A stretch of 64,000 nt of DNA, from contig NW_027419974.1 in NCBI RefSeq assembly GCF_009905375.1, positions 124,001 through 188,000 of the forward strand, given 5' to 3'. Each line of letters begins with the position of its first letter. Within the stretch, counting starts at the first letter, position 1. The notes under the pieces are model-generated. The model made no database searches. It had not been told where the DNA came from and saw only the letters and a program-made list of their open reading frames with translations. A program made the position numbers and the translations under genes. Shown piece by piece: positions 27,548 through 39,825 of this stretch. This DNA comes from Apium graveolens. Taxonomy: Eukaryota > Streptophyta > Magnoliopsida > Apiales > Apiaceae.

Positions 27548-30500
27548 CTAGGAAAACAAATGAGGATACTTGGATTGCATTTCGCTTTCCAACTCCCAAG
27601 TCGACTCTTCAACCTTGGGATTCCTCCACAAGACTCGCACTAAAGATACAGACTTATTCCTAAGTACTCTTTCTTTCTTATCTAAAATCTGCACTGGTTG
27701 CTCTACAAAAGATAAATCTGGTTGGATCTCGATTGGCTCGTATTCTATCACATGGTTCGAATCAGGCAAATAATGCTTCAATATTGACACGTGGAACACG
27801 TTGTGAATATGCTGCATGTGAGGGGGTAACGCTAATTCGTAAGCAACCTTTCCTACACGCTTCAAAATCTCAAAAGGGCCAACATAACGCGGACTCAACT
27901 TTCCTTTCTTTCCAAATCTTGATAAACCTTTCCAAGGTGAGACCTTTAATAGCACTGCTTCACCAACTTCAAATTCCATATCTTTTCTGGTAGGATCAGC
28001 ATATTTGCGTTGACGATCTTGAGCTGCTGTTAGTCTTTTCCGAATGAGTTCTATTTTCTCCTTCGTCTGTTGGATCAATTCTGGACCCAAAATCTTTCTT
28101 TCACCAACTTCTTCCCAACATATTGGAGATCTGCATCTTCTACCGTACAAAGCTTCGTAAGGTGGCATTCCAATACTGGCATGATAGCTGTTGTTGTAGG
28201 AGAATTCAACTAATGGCAAATGCTCGTCCCAACTACCTTCAAAATCTAGTGCACATACCCTTAGCATATCTTCAATAGTCTGAATCGTTCTTTCACTTTG
28301 ACCGTCTGTCTGCGGATGATACGCGGTACTCATGTTCAGCTTCGTTCCGAGACAATCTTGAAAACTTCTCCAAAATCTTGAGTTAAATCGAGGATCTCGG
28401 TCTGAAACTATGGATACTGGAACTCCGTGTCTTGTCACAATTTCTTTAAGATATAGCCGTACCAATTTATCCATTGAGAATCTCTCGTTGATAGGAAGAA
28501 AATGCGCCGACTTCGTCAATCTGTCGATAATAACCCAAATAGCATCATGATTCGCCCTGGTCCTTGGTAATCCAACTACGAAATCCATCGCTATATGCTC
28601 CCATTTCCATTCTGGAATGTCCAATGGTTGTATCAGTCCACTGGGCCTTTGATGTTCCGCTTTGACTCGCTGGCAAGTGTAACACTTACTTACCCATTCT
28701 GCAATTTCCTTTTTCATGCTTGGCCACCAAAAGTTTTCTCTTAAGTCTCTATACATCTTCGTACTCCCGGGATGAATTGAATATCTAGAGTTGTGAGCGT
28801 CTCGAAGAATTTCATCTTTCAGCTCGGCTACATTGGGTATCCATATTCTGGAAGAAAATCTTAATATCCCTTTATCATCCTTTTGACTCCCTATTTCTTC
28901 TCCTGTCAAACTGTCTCGTTCATGGCTCATCACTTCTTCCTGACATCTTCTTATTTTCTCTAATAATTCTGGTTGAAAAGACATTGCACACAATACCTCT
29001 GTAGACATACTTGGAATATTAACCTCTATTTCCAGCTTCTCAAATTCCCTGATTAATTCCTCAGATGAAGTTATCATGTTTAACCTTTCTTTTCTGCTCA
29101 GAGCGTCGGCCACCACATTTGCTTTGCCTGGATGATAGTTAATAGTACAGTTGTAATCCTTGATTAGTTCTAGCCATCTCCTCTGCCTCATGTTCAATTC
29201 CTTCTGAGTAAAGATATATTTTAAACTCTTGTGGTCCGTGTAGATCTCGCACTTCTCCCCATAAAGATAATGCCTCCAAATCTTCAATGCAAATACTATA
29301 GCTGCCAATTCCAGATCATGCGTTGGATACTTCTCTTCGTGTGGTTTCAACTGTCTTGAAGCGTAAGCTATCACCTTGTCATGCTGCATCAGAACACATC
29401 CTAATCCTTTGTACGACGCGTCACTGTAGATCACAAAATTTCCTTGTTCATCTGGCAAGACTAGTACTGGAGAAGATACTAATCTATTCTTTAATTCCTG
29501 GAAACTTTCTTCGCACTTCTCATCCCATTCAAATTTCTGATTCTTCCTGGTAAGCTTTGTCAATGGCGTAGCTATCTTTGCAAAATCCTGCACAAATCTT
29601 CTGTAGTAACCTGCCAATCCCATAAAACTTCTTACTTCCGTTGGTGTTTTTGGCCTCTCCCAGTTGATTACGGCTTCAATCTTTGCTGGATCCACTTCCA
29701 CTCCTTTATTGCTAATCACGTGCCCAAGAAATCGTACTTCTTTTAACCAAAATTCACACTTGGAAAACTTTGCGTATAACTTCTCCTGTCGCAGTATCTC
29801 CAGAACTATCCTCAAATGTTCTACATGCTCCTCTTCTGTTTTGGAATAGATCAAGATGTCATCTATGAACACAATCACGAATTTATCCAAATACTTCTTA
29901 AATACTCGATTCATCAAATCCATGAAAGCTGCTGGTGCGTTAGTTAATCCAAATGCCATTACTAGAAACTCATAATGCCCATATCTGGTTCTAAATGCGG
30001 TCTTCGGAATGTCTTCAGGCTTGATCTTTAGTTGATGATATCCGGATCTTAAATCAATCTTAGAAAACCATACAGCGCCTCTCAATTGGTCAAACAAATC
30101 ATCGATCCTTGGTAACGGATACTTGTTCTTAATGGTTAGCTTATTCAGTTCTCGATAGTCGATACACAATCGCATACTTCCGTCCTTCTTCTTGACAAAC
30201 AGTACTGGTGCGCCCCATGGGGATACACTGGGTCTTATCACTCCTTTCTCTAAAAGATCTTGCAGCTGAGTTGCCAATTCTTTCATTTCCACTGGTGCCA
30301 TCCGGTACGGAGCTTTAGAAACTGGTTCTGTTCCGGGTGCTAGATCAATTGCAAACTCAATTTCTCTGTCGGGAGGTAATCCTGGTAGATCGTCTGGAAA
30401 GACATCTGAAAATTCGTTGACAATTGGAATCGCTCCTAGTGTTGGAACTTCCTTACTGGTGTCTATCACATGGGCCAAATATGCTTCGCAATTCTGTCGT

Positions 30501-32080
30501 AATAACTTCTTCACTTGAGCGATCGTTAAGAACTTCTTCTCTTGCTTATTTCCTCGAAATATTACCTTCTTCTTACTATCCAGGGTCTGAAGTCTCACTT
30601 TCCTATTCTTACAATCAATCTGAGCGTTATTTTCTGACAACCAATCCATTCCTAAAATAACATCAAATTCTCCCAACTTAAAAGGTATTAAGTCGGCATA
30701 GAAATGATGTCCTCCTACCTCAATATTACACTTCGGGCACACTCGGTCGACGGAAACTTGATCCTTATTAGCTAACTCTATCATTAATGCTTGTTCTAAC
30801 AATTTAACTTCACAATGCAGTTTATCGACAAAACTTTGAGAAATAAATGACCTCGTAGCTCCAGAGTCAAATAAAACTTTAGCATCTATGGAGTTGACTG
30901 GAAGCGTACCTGCCACCACGTCTGAACTCTGAACAGCATCCTTCATAGTCATATTGAATGTCCTAGCCTTCGGCTGGTCCTTTGTTGGTGGTCCTTCAAT
31001 CCTTGGCACATTAGCAGTTGGTTCAATTGTCTGGCAGTCCCTGGCAATATGCCCCATCTTTCCACATTTAAAGCACACTGTCCCTGATCTCTGAGCTGTA
31101 GCCTGACTTCGACACTCATTAGCATAGTGTCCCTTCTGATTGCACTTATAACACAACACATTAGCCTTACAAATCCCAAAATGCCGTCTACCACAAAATT
31201 TGCACTCTGATGCAGGTGGACGATTGGGTCTCTGCTGATTTGAATTCTGAAAACGGTTGCCTTGTCCTCCATTTCCTGATTGTGGTCTCTTGAATCCCAC
31301 ATTCCTATTACCCTGAAATCCTGGCCTTTTGTTGAAATGGCCCTGAAAATTACTTGACTGCTGACCTCCCTCTGAGGTTTCCATTTTCCTTTTCTTCCCA
31401 TCATTTCCTTTCTGAGACATATCACTCCTACTCTCAATCACCATTGCCTTCTGAACCATTGCCACATATGAAGTCAATTCAAACATGGCCACTCTGTTCT
31501 GAATCCAAAACTTCAATCCCTGTTCAAATCTTCTGGCTTTCTTTTCATCTGTATCAACCTGGTCTGGCACAAACCTTGCTAACTCAGTAAACTTAGCCTC
31601 GTACTCAGCCACAGTAAGATCACCCTGGGTCAGATTCAAGAACTTAATCTCCATTTGATTCTTCATATACCTCGGGAAATATTTTTCCAGGAACAACTCT
31701 GTGAATCTCTCCCAAGTTATAAACTCACCTCCTTCCAATGCTCGCGTGGATTCCCACCAATAGTTCGCCTCACCCTTCAAAAAGTAGCTTGCAAACTTGG
31801 TCTTCTGCTCAGTTCCTGCTCCGACTAATTCAAAAGCCTTTTCCATTTCCTTGAGCCATGCATTGGCTTCCACAGGATCAGCACTTCCCTTGAACTCAGG
31901 TGGCTTCACTGCTTGAAACTGCTTAAAAGTCACTACAGATGGTGCTGCTCGCTGCTGCTGTTGCTGCTGCGTAAGATGTAACATCTGCTGCTGCATTAGT
32001 CCCAACATCTGGATAATCGCTGGATCTGTACGACTCTCGGTACTACCCTCTCCTGAATTATTCCTTCTCTTTGGAGCCAT
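27548..32080 (-). CDS. Gag-Pol polyprotein of the LTR retrotransposon (chromovirus)
   Basis: A single unbroken frame encodes capsid and all enzymes for reverse transcription and integration. The frame opens at 32134, but I choose the Met at 32080 (MAPKRR), giving 1510 residues; positions below count from the 32134 Met. Gag core about 75-235, preceded by a Gln-rich run. Zinc knuckles: C311-C322 (atypical), C328-C341 and C354-C367, both CX2CX4HX4C. Protease DSGA at 423-426. Reverse transcriptase about 600-800, with FIDD at 756-759. RNase H about 897-1015, with D905, E942, D967 and D1010. Integrase zinc site H1114, H1121, C1151, C1154 and catalytic D1184, D1245, E1281 (DD35E). A GPF motif lies at 1419-1421 and a chromodomain-like tail at about 1477-1526. 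No frameshift, internal stop or missing catalytic residue is visible. Gag and Pol are fused, so processing must rely on the protease. Stop codon TAG is at 27550-27548. Confidence 0.96.
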   Translation of the reverse strand: MAPKRRNNSGEGSTESRTDPAIIQMLGLMQQQMLHLTQQQQQQRAAPSVVTFKQFQAVKPPEFKGSADPVEANAWLKEMEKAFELVGAGTEQKTKFASYFLKGEANYWWESTRALEGGEFITWERFTELFLEKYFPRYMKNQMEIKFLNLTQGDLTVAEYEAKFTELARFVPDQVDTDEKKARRFEQGLKFWIQNRVAMFELTSYVAMVQKAMVIESRSDMSQKGNDGKKRKMETSEGGQQSSNFQGHFNKRPGFQGNRNVGFKRPQSGNGGQGNRFQNSNQQRPNRPPASECKFCGRRHFGICKANVLCYKCNQKGHYANECRSQATAQRSGTVCFKCGKMGHIARDCQTIEPTANVPRIEGPPTKDQPKARTFNMTMKDAVQSSDVVAGTLPVNSIDAKVLFDSGATRSFISQSFVDKLHCEVKLLEQALMIELANKDQVSVDRVCPKCNIEVGGHHFYADLIPFKLGEFDVILGMDWLSENNAQIDCKNRKVRLQTLDSKKKVIFRGNKQEKKFLTIAQVKKLLRQNCEAYLAHVIDTSKEVPTLGAIPIVNEFSDVFPDDLPGLPPDREIEFAIDLAPGTEPVSKAPYRMAPVEMKELATQLQDLLEKGVIRPSVSPWGAPVLFVKKKDGSMRLCIDYRELNKLTIKNKYPLPRIDDLFDQLRGAVWFSKIDLRSGYHQLKIKPEDIPKTAFRTRYGHYEFLVMAFGLTNAPAAFMDLMNRVFKKYLDKFVIVFIDDILIYSKTEEEHVEHLRIVLEILRQEKLYAKFSKCEFWLKEVRFLGHVISNKGVEVDPAKIEAVINWERPKTPTEVRSFMGLAGYYRRFVQDFAKIATPLTKLTRKNQKFEWDEKCEESFQELKNRLVSSPVLVLPDEQGNFVIYSDASYKGLGCVLMQHDKVIAYASRQLKPHEEKYPTHDLELAAIVFALKIWRHYLYGEKCEIYTDHKSLKYIFTQKELNMRQRRWLELIKDYNCTINYHPGKANVVADALSRKERLNMITSSEELIREFEKLEIEVNIPSMSTEVLCAMSFQPELLEKIRRCQEEVMSHERDSLTGEEIGSQKDDKGILRFSSRIWIPNVAELKDEILRDAHNSRYSIHPGSTKMYRDLRENFWWPSMKKEIAEWVSKCYTCQRVKAEHQRPSGLIQPLDIPEWKWEHIAMDFVVGLPRTRANHDAIWVIIDRLTKSAHFLPINERFSMDKLVRLYLKEIVTRHGVPVSIVSDRDPRFNSRFWRSFQDCLGTKLNMSTAYHPQTDGQSERTIQTIEDMLRVCALDFEGSWDEHLPLVEFSYNNSYHASIGMPPYEALYGRRCRSPICWEEVGERKILGPELIQQTKEKIELIRKRLTAAQDRQRKYADPTRKDMEFEVGEAVLLKVSPWKGLSRFGKKGKLSPRYVGPFEILKRVGKVAYELALPPHMQHIHNVFHVSILKHYLPDSNHVIEYEPIEIQPDLSFVEQPVQILDKKERVLRNKSVSLVRVLWRNPKVEESTWELESEMQSKYPHLFS

Positions 32081-32526
32081 TATTCTGGTAAGAAACAAGC
32101 AATATATATAATAATCTGTCAAGCATTGTGTCAAATATGTAGCAATTCCTTAGCATATTAAAGTTTGCAAACACTATCTCTTCTCAAAATATCATAAACT
32201 TGCTACCATATTAACACAAGCGACATGATTATCACATAATCCTGCTTATTATCTCAAGAATAATAACACAAAGAAAATTTACTCCGAATTATCCAAACCT
32301 TTTAAATCCTTACTCGAAATCTTAACTAAACCAACAAAATAGCAGGGCAATGACACAAGGCCTAAAGCTAAACGCAAAACAGGAAACCTAAACAACTTAA
32401 CTATAACCCAGCCCAATATCCTAAATTTAATCCTATAAAAGCTAAATTACACGCACCTATCTTATGTGATCTTCCTATGACTCATATATGACAATCCTAC
32501 GCCTGTTTCAGTGACCATAACCTGTA
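32081..32526 (-). other. Internal 5' untranslated leader between primer site and gag-pol
   Basis: About 446 bp separate the primer-binding site from the chosen start codon. An in-frame upstream Met at 32134 would add 18 residues ([10 protein letters not shown]...), a hydrophobic stretch unlike a Gag start, so I treat it as leader. The interval is AT-rich. This zone would normally hold dimerisation and packaging signals, but I see no recognisable motif. Confidence 0.6.
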
Positions 32527-32538
32527 GCTCTGATACCA
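32527..32538 (-). promoter_or_regulatory. Primer-binding site for initiator methionine tRNA
   Basis: The minus strand reads TGGTATCAGAGC three bases inside the 5' LTR edge. This 12-mer is complementary to the 3' end of plant initiator Met tRNA and is the usual primer site of many plant LTR retrotransposons. It fixes the orientation of the element and the inner boundary of the 5' LTR. Confidence 0.95.
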
Positions 32539-32542
32539 ACCT

Positions 32543-32582
32543 GTGACGCCCTCCAAACCCGGGGTCTAGATTTGGGGGTCAC
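32543..32582. repeat. Imperfect inverted repeat at the inner end of the 5' LTR
   Basis: GTGAC at the left edge pairs with GTCAC 40 bp further; inside it CCC pairs with GGG and CCAAA with TTTGG. In the transcript this is the end of U5, next to the primer-binding site, so a hairpin could influence primer annealing or integrase recognition. The other LTR has it at 23836-23875. Confidence 0.6.
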
Positions 32583-35552
32583 TCGCCAATAAACTAAAAT
32601 AAAATAATCACAGCGGAATAATAAAATAAATACGACCCCTTTACCTGCACTGGATCGATCACAGGTTATAGTATGGAACAGGCACTACTACAAATCAAGT
32701 GCTATTACAAACCATAGTCTAATTAGTTTTACAGATTATTCAAATTTTATTACAAACCGCTAGACTATCCAAGCGTCCCAAAACAGCCTACCTGGAAACA
32801 CACCAACTATTTACAAACACACGACTTCTGGTCAAACTTGGAACTTAAGCTTGCTCTGGCCTAACTGAAAGAATCAAGATAAGAAACAAGTATGAGCGAA
32901 AGAAATGCTCAGCAAGTAGTAAATAGCTTATGATTTGGAATAACAACAGTATATCTGATGAACAAAACCAACTACAATAATTGAGCAGTATCAAAACTGA
33001 TATAAATTTGATAATAATAAACAACATTTGCAATATATTATGTTTTGGGATTGGAATCCTCGAACGACGGTGTGTTGCCGCCGGTGATCAGCCGCGGAGC
33101 AACACCGGTATGCCGAAGCATATCCAACTAAACAAAGGTACCCAAGGCACATACCGGCCTAGCAAGGTGTTATATCCTGTATAACACATAGCTCACACTG
33201 GACCGCCGCCACGGCCTCTTACGCAACCATCCAACCCATAAAACCATTTTCCGTCAAAGGAGTCGAATCAAATGACATCCTTAACCACATAACTCCCCAT
33301 TTCTCATGGTCCGGAGTTTTCTCAACAACCAATGGCGAAATAACCAGAACAATTAGTTATTCACTAGTCTCAATTCAAAGCTTCACTGTATAGAGTAAGT
33401 TATAGCGAAATGTAAAAATATTTAACTATTCTGAACTTAGAATAGTAGAGAAATTGAAAGAATAAAGTTCAGAGTCAATATCGATTGAATGATAAATGAA
33501 GATATAGGTACTTGCATAATATAATTCAAAATAAACGTCACTTGAACAATAAGTGAAGTCAGGGATACTTGCCTGGTATGCTCAATAATCTTTTACTTTA
33601 ACTCTGTTTCTATCTGCTGGCTACTATCTCCGTCTAACACTTGACTGCGCTCCTTGCTACTTGATTCTATAAACAAAAGGACTATCTTAATTGACAGATC
33701 TAAACTTAATCGACGTAACTATACGTCTTGACATCTACCCGATCGTTTATAACTAGCATGGCATTTTAAAACTGTAACAGACAGCATGTATATCACGTAT
33801 CACGTAATCATGGTATTTATATAACACATACTCACATATTTTATGTAACACATAAGTCAAATCATTAAGAGATACATCTCCGTGCGTTCAGAATAAAATT
33901 TAGGTCATTATTAGCATCTACCGACCAAATACCGACTTAAACTGATACACAAATCAAATGACATTGCAATACAAAAGAAATTAGGTCTCAAAAGTATTTT
34001 TATTAAAAGCGCAATATTTTTCTGAATCTGTACGCGTTCGTTTCGTATTAAACGGACAAACGGTTGATTTATTATGAATTTTTGAACATTTTTCGGAATA
34101 AAACGGGTCTCCGAATCATTTAATAATTAAATAATAGGGCTCGAACACTCGAAAATAATTTTTATAAAATTATCGAGTTTGGAAAATAATTTAAAATAAT
34201 ATTTTAAAGCTCGAAACTATTTTTCAGAATTTTTAAATCAATTTTAAATAATTAAATCTAATTAAATAATCAATTAAAATTAATTAATAACTAATTAAAT
34301 TAATTAATCAATTAATATTTAAATTAATTGAATAATTAAATAATTAATTATCAACTAAAATTAATTAATTAAATAATTTGGATTTATTTTTAAATTAAAA
34401 ATAAATTTTCAGAATTAAAATAATGATTTTTTTAAATAGAAATGAATTTTTCAGAAATTATAAATAGGATTTTGAATTATTTTTAAAATAGAAAATCCCC
34501 AGAAACAGAATTTTAGAAATCAGAATGGGTCAAGGGGATTAAAACCGGGTTGGCTGTGGTTGCAAAACGGGTCCTCAAGAATGTTGCCGGGTCAGGTCCC
34601 AGCCGGCCGGAAACTGGGATTGAATCCCAGAATCCGGTGGCTCTGCCGGACTCCGGCGAGCTTCAAGCACCCACAAAACACAATCATTTCCCTATTTTCT
34701 GATCTTAAACAGTCATACAGTGTCACAACACTCCGATTTTAGCCTCAAACGGAACCACCAGCCCCCAGAGCTCGGATTCCGTGCAAACCTCCATTAAACC
34801 CGGCGGAAGAAAAATCAAAATCCGGCAAAACACGATCTCCCTTAATTCTTAACCAAATTTAACAAACAATATCTCAAAACAATGCTGAGAATCATACAAA
34901 CACATTCCTATATTCAAAATCAACAGCAAATACACGAATCAGAAAGCCCTAATTTTCGAATAAAACCCTAAAATTACGAATTTCCAAATCACTAGTCGTT
35001 TGAATGATTTGAGGGCATAAACAGAAAGAACATGAAAATCTGAACATTTTGGTTACTCATACTTCAAATTCTGAAGTCTGCATCACCCTCAAATTTGGGT
35101 TTGATTCTCAGAAATCTTCAAGAACACCAAGAACACATATTCAAGAAATTTTCAGAAATTAAAACCTTAATTACTACATGATATTGAACTCTATTTTTGA
35201 AGTATAATATACCAAATCGACCAGAAAAATATGCTCTACAACATGGAAGCATCAAATCACATCAACCACATCAAGAACAAAAATTCATCATTTAATTATC
35301 AAATAATTCGATTATAAATAATTAAATAAGAAAATTACAGTGATTTCTGGGCAGAAACTGATGACTGATTCAGAAAGAAGATTTCGAGAGCTTCGTTTTG
35401 ATATGCTGCACGCCCGAATCGGAGTTCGATAACGCCTTCGTTCGTGTGTTTGATTCTCGGGAACGTATTGGTTTTCTCGGGTTTTTCTCTGTATTTACGG
35501 TGTTTTAACTGGTTGCAAATGAATAAACGGAATAAACGAAATAAGAAATAGG

Positions 35553-35561
35553 CTATTTATA
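35553..35561 (-). promoter_or_regulatory. Probable TATA box of the 5' LTR promoter
   Basis: The minus strand reads TATAAATAG, a close match to the plant TATA consensus, with four phased GATCC motifs just upstream. Transcription would be expected to start about 25-32 bp downstream, near 35520-35530. The assignment rests on motif and position only; no start site can be observed. The 3' LTR has the same box at 26846-26854. Confidence 0.6.
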
Positions 35562-35574
35562 TTTATGGAATATT

Positions 35575-35609
35575 GGATCGTTTGGGATCATTTTGGATCA
35601 TTTTGGATC
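35575..35609 (-). promoter_or_regulatory. Four GATCC motifs phased at 10 bp upstream of the TATA box
   Basis: On the plus strand GGATC occurs at 35575, 35585, 35595 and 35605, exactly 10 bp apart, with T-rich spacers. In transcription order the cluster ends 13 bp before the TATA-like box. This resembles a short tandem enhancer or a factor-binding array on one face of the helix. The function is inferred. Confidence 0.5.
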
Positions 35610-36215
35610 GTTAAATTAGTTGCTTAGCCGCTAAGTAACTGCAATAACGATCCGATTCAATACCAAAATTGGATAATTATCAAAACCGAGCTTTTTATAA
35701 AATATTATATACGAGAATAATATAAAAATATCCCGTCTCTCGAAAATACGGGTTTTTATTGATTACCGAAATAACTATCGTATCGAAAATATTGCGTCGG
35801 GCCGCGCACGGTCAAACCGTAATCCGGATCGAAAAAGTCAAAACACGGAAAATGTCCGGAATTACCAGATTAGGTTAGGAAGGAGTTTTCGGAAGAGTTT
35901 CGGGTTGTAAAAACGCAAAACGGTTGAAGTTGGAAGATTCCCGGCTTTATAAAATAATTTTATAATTATTCTGAAAATAATTAATAATTCATAAATCATT
36001 ATAAAATCATATAACACTCCAAAAATTACCAGAAAAATACCACAATTATCTATATTTTATTCTGGACATATAAAAATTCAAATATTCAAATAATGTCACA
36101 TATAACATTCAAATATCTATTCTACTTTTCAGATAATTCACCAAAAATTTACATAAAATCACATAAACAATTCCAAATAATAATAATAATATTTGAAAAT
36201 ATATGGGATATTACA

Positions 36216-36220
36216 AAAGT
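36216..36220. repeat. Target-site duplication AAAGT (right)
   Basis: AAAGT directly follows GATATTACA, and the satellite then resumes with GACTCTAATATGGTG, exactly where the left flank stopped. Confidence 0.95.
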
Positions 36221-39200
36221 GACTCTAATATGGTGAAACATGACTAACATGGTTAATTTGAACCAAAATGTGGACCAAAATTGACTTGTATGAATGTGGC
36301 ACTAAGAGGTGGTAAAAGTATTTTTAATTGCATGTACATGATGTTAACATGTTAATTGTTCCAATATATGATGGCAAGTGACTCTTATAAGGTGCAAAGT
36401 GATTCTAATACTGTGAGAAGTCACTTACAGGTTTGATTAGAGCCAAAATGTGCCCCAAAATTGAGTTGTAAGAAAGAGGTATTAAGAGGTAAATAAGGAT
36501 GTCTAATTGGATGTATATAATGTTAACATGTTAATTGTACCAATATATGATTGCAAGTGACTCTTATAAGTTGCAAAGTGACTAATATTATGAGAAGTCA
36601 CTAACATGTTTGATTAGAGCCAAAATGTGGCCCAAAATTGAGTTGTAAGAAAGGGGTACCAAGAGGTGGTTAAAGGATGTCTAATTGGATGTATATGATG
36701 TTAACATGTTAATTGTACCAATATATGATGGCAAGTGACTCTTATAAGGTGCAAAGTGACTAATATTGTGAGAAGTCACTTACATGTTTGATTAGAGCCA
36801 AAATATGGCCTAAAATTGACTTGTAAGAAAGGGGTATCAAGAGGTAGTTAAAGGAGGTCTAGTTGCATGTACATGATGTTGACATGTTAAACGTATCAAT
36901 ATATGGTGGCAAGTGACTCTTATAGGGTGCAAAGTGACTCTAATATTGTGAGAAGTCACTTACATGTTTGATTAGAGCCAAAATGTGCCCAAAATTGAGT
37001 TTTAAGAAAGGGGTACCAAGAGGTGGTTAAAGGATGTCTAATTGGATGTATATGATGTTAACATGTTAATTGTACCAATATATGATGGCAAATGACTCTT
37101 ATAAGGTGCAAACTGACTAATATTGTGTAGTCACTTACATGTTTGATTAGAGCCAAAATGTGGCCCAAAATTGAGTTTTAAGAAAGGGGTACCAAAAGGT
37201 GGTTAACGGATGTCTAATTGGATGTACATGATGTTAACATATTAATTGTACCACTATATGTGGAACAAAATTGACCTGTATGAAAGTGGCATTAATAGGT
37301 GGTAAAAGGATATAAAATTGGATGAATATAATGTTAACATGTTAATTGTTGTATATATGGTGGAAAGTGACTCTTATAAGGTGCAAAGTGACTCTAATAT
37401 GGTTAAAAGTGAATTACATGGTTGATTAGAACCAAAATATGGAACAAAATTGACCTGTATGAAAGTGGAACTAAGAGGTGGTAAAAGGATGTCGAATTGG
37501 ATGTATATGATGTTAACATGTTAATTGTACAAATATATGGTGGAAAGTGACTTATATAGGGTGCAAAAGGACTCTAATATGGTGAAAAGTGACTTACATG
37601 GTTAATTAGAACCAAAATGTGGAACAAAATTAACTTATAAGAAAGTGGCATTAAGAGTAGTTAAAAGGATGTCAAATTGGATGTATATGATGTTGACATG
37701 TCAATTGTTGTATATATGGTGGAAAGTGACTCTTATAGGGTGCAAAGTGACTCTAATATGGTGAAACATGACTAACATGGTTAATTAGAACCAAAATGTG
37801 GACCAAAATTGACTTGTATGAATGTGGCACTAAGAGGTGGTAAAAGTATTTTTAATTGCATGTACGTGATGTTAACATGTTAATTGTACCAATATATGAT
37901 GGCAAGTGACTCTTATAAGGTGCAAAGTGATTCTAATACTGTGAGAAGTCACTTACAGGTTTGATTAGAGCCAAAATGTGCCCCAAAATTGAGTTGTAAG
38001 AAAGAGGTACTAAGAGGTAAATAAGGATGTCTAATTGGATGTATATAATGTTAACATGTTAATTGTACCAATATATGATGGCAAGTGACTCTTATAAGGT
38101 GCAAAGTGACTAATATTGTGAGAAGTTACTAACATGTTTGATTAGAGCCAAAATGTGGCCCAAAATTGAGTTGTAAGAAAGGGATACCAAAAGGTGGTTA
38201 AAGGATGTCTAATTGCATGTACATGATATTTAACATGTTAATTATATCAATATATGATGGCAAGTGACTCTTATAGGGTGCAAAGTAACTCTAATATGGT
38301 CAAAAGTGACTTACATGGTTGATTAGAGCCAAAATATGGAACAAAATTAACTTGTATGAAAGTGGCATTAATAGGTGGTAAAAGGATGTCAAATTGGATT
38401 TATATGATGTTAACATGTTAATTGTTGTATATATGGTGGAAAGTGACTCTTATAAGGTGCAAAGTGACTCTAATATGGTGAAAAGTGACTAACATGGTTG
38501 ATTAGAACCAAAATGTGGAACAAAATTAACCTGTATGAAAGTGGAACTAAGAGGTGGTAAAAGGATGTCAAATTGGATGTATATAATTTTAACATGTTAA
38601 TTGTACAAATATATGGTGGAAAGTGACTTATATAGGGTGCAAAAGGACTCTAATATGGTGAAAAGTGACTTACATGGTTAATTAGAACCAAAATATGGAC
38701 CAAAATTGACATGAATGAATGTGGTACTAAGAGGTGGTAAAATGATTTTTAATTGCATGTACATGATATTAACATGTTAATTGTACCAATATATGATGGC
38801 AAGTGACTCTTATAAGGTGCAAAGTGACTCTAATATTGTGAGAAGTCACTTACATGTTTCATTAGAGCCAAAATTTGGCCCAAAATTGAGTTGTAAGAAA
38901 GGGGTACCAAGAGGTGGTTTAAGGATGTCTAATTGGATGTATATGATGTTAACATGTTAATTGTACCAATATATTATGGCAAGTGACTCTTATAAGGTGC
39001 AAAGTGACTAATATTGTGAGAAGTCACTAACATGTTTGATTAGAGCCAAAATGTGGCCCAAAATTGAGTTGTAAGAAAGGGGTACCAAGAGGTGGTTAAA
39101 GGATGTCTAATTGGATATATATGATGTTAACATATTAATTGTACCAATATATGATGGCAAGTGAATCTTATAAGGTGCAAAGTGACTAATACTGTGAGAA

Positions 39201-39825
39201 GTCACTTACATGTTTGATTAGAGCTAAAATATGGCCTAAAATAGACTTGTAAGAAAGGGGTACCAAGAGGTGGTTAAAGGAGGTCTAGTTGCATGTACAT
39301 GATGTTGACATGTTAAACCTATCAATATATGGTTGCAAGTGACTCTTATAGGGTGCAAAGTGACTCTAATATTGTGAGAAGTCACTTAGATGTTTGATTA
39401 GAGCCAAAATGTGGCCCAAAATTGAGTTGTAAGAAAGGGATACCAAAAGGTGGTTAAACGATGTCTAATTGTATGTACATGATATTAACATGTTAATTGT
39501 ATCAATATATGGTGGCAAGTGACTCTTAGAGGGTGCAAAGTAACTCTAATATGGTCAAAAGTGACTTACATGGTTGATTAGACCCAAAATATGGAACAAA
39601 ATTAACTTGTATGAAAGTGGCATTAATAGGTGGTAAAAGGATGTCAAATTGGATTTATATGATTTTAACATGTTAATTGTTGTATATATGGTGGAAAGTG
39701 ACTCTTATAAGGTGCAAAGTGACTATAATATGGTGAAAAGAGACTTACATGGTTGATTAGAACCAAAAAGTGGAACAAAATTGACCTGTATGAAAGTGGA
39801 ACTAAGAGGTGGTAAAAGGATGTCA

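Larger units (their letters stand above)
23835..36215 (-). mobile_element. Full-length Ty3/gypsy LTR retrotransposon, chromovirus, probably Tekay/Del clade
   Basis: The element is 12,381 bp: two 3674-bp LTRs around a 5033-bp internal region. It begins TGTGACGCC and ends ATATTACA on the plus strand, flanked by the 5-bp duplication AAAGT. In coding (minus) order it has the 5' LTR, an initiator-Met primer site, gag, protease, reverse transcriptase, RNase H, integrase, a C-terminal chromodomain-like segment, a polypurine tract and the 3' LTR. The integrase-after-RNase H order defines Ty3/gypsy. The C-terminal segment and large LTRs suggest the Tekay/Del chromovirus clade; clade placement is from recognition of the protein, not a tree. 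The gag-pol frame is unbroken and the LTRs are almost identical, so the insertion is young. It sits inside one satellite monomer and must replicate through an RNA copy made from the 5' LTR. Confidence 0.97.
32542..36215 (-). repeat. 5' LTR (right copy on the plus strand)
   Basis: The 3674-bp copy runs from TGTGACGCC (plus-strand left edge) to GATATTACA. Being upstream of gag-pol, it should supply the promoter. A TATA-like box lies at 35553-35561, giving a U3 of roughly 690 bp and leaving about 3 kb for R plus U5, an unusually long untranslated leader. Composition is a mosaic: a run of TAATTAATTAA-type sequence near 34.1-34.45 kb lies beside a GC-rich stretch near 34.56-34.82 kb. Short open frames of about 60 codons here show no recognisable protein and are probably chance. 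Compared with the left LTR, I find C at 33154 against T at 24448, one A fewer in an A-run near 33134, and one T more in a T-run near 35195. Confidence 0.96.
19490..36770. repeat. ~4.9-kb satellite higher-order unit, copy 2, split by the retrotransposon
   Basis: This unit equals copy 1 at 14200-19275 apart from a few single-base changes, one missing monomer and the 12,386-bp retrotransposon insertion (element plus duplicated AAAGT). The match resumes at 36221 and fades near 36770, where GAGCCAAAATATGG replaces GAGCTAAAATATGG. The duplication is therefore visible on both sides of the element. Confidence 0.8.

Noticed and set aside
30949..31437. 162-codon minus-strand open frame and several plus-strand frames within gag-pol
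   Set aside because: They lie entirely within the gag-pol coding frame in other frames and show no own motifs.
32081..32134. Upstream Met at 32134 as the gag-pol start
   Set aside because: The 18 extra residues are hydrophobic and unlike a Gag N terminus, while the Met at 32080 begins a basic, Ser/Gly/Gln-rich start typical of the family. Still possible, but less likely.
23835..36215. Endogenous virus of another type, such as a pararetrovirus
   Set aside because: Two long LTRs, an integrase with DD35E, a primer site, a polypurine tract and a 5-bp target duplication show an LTR retrotransposon; there is no movement or envelope-like protein.
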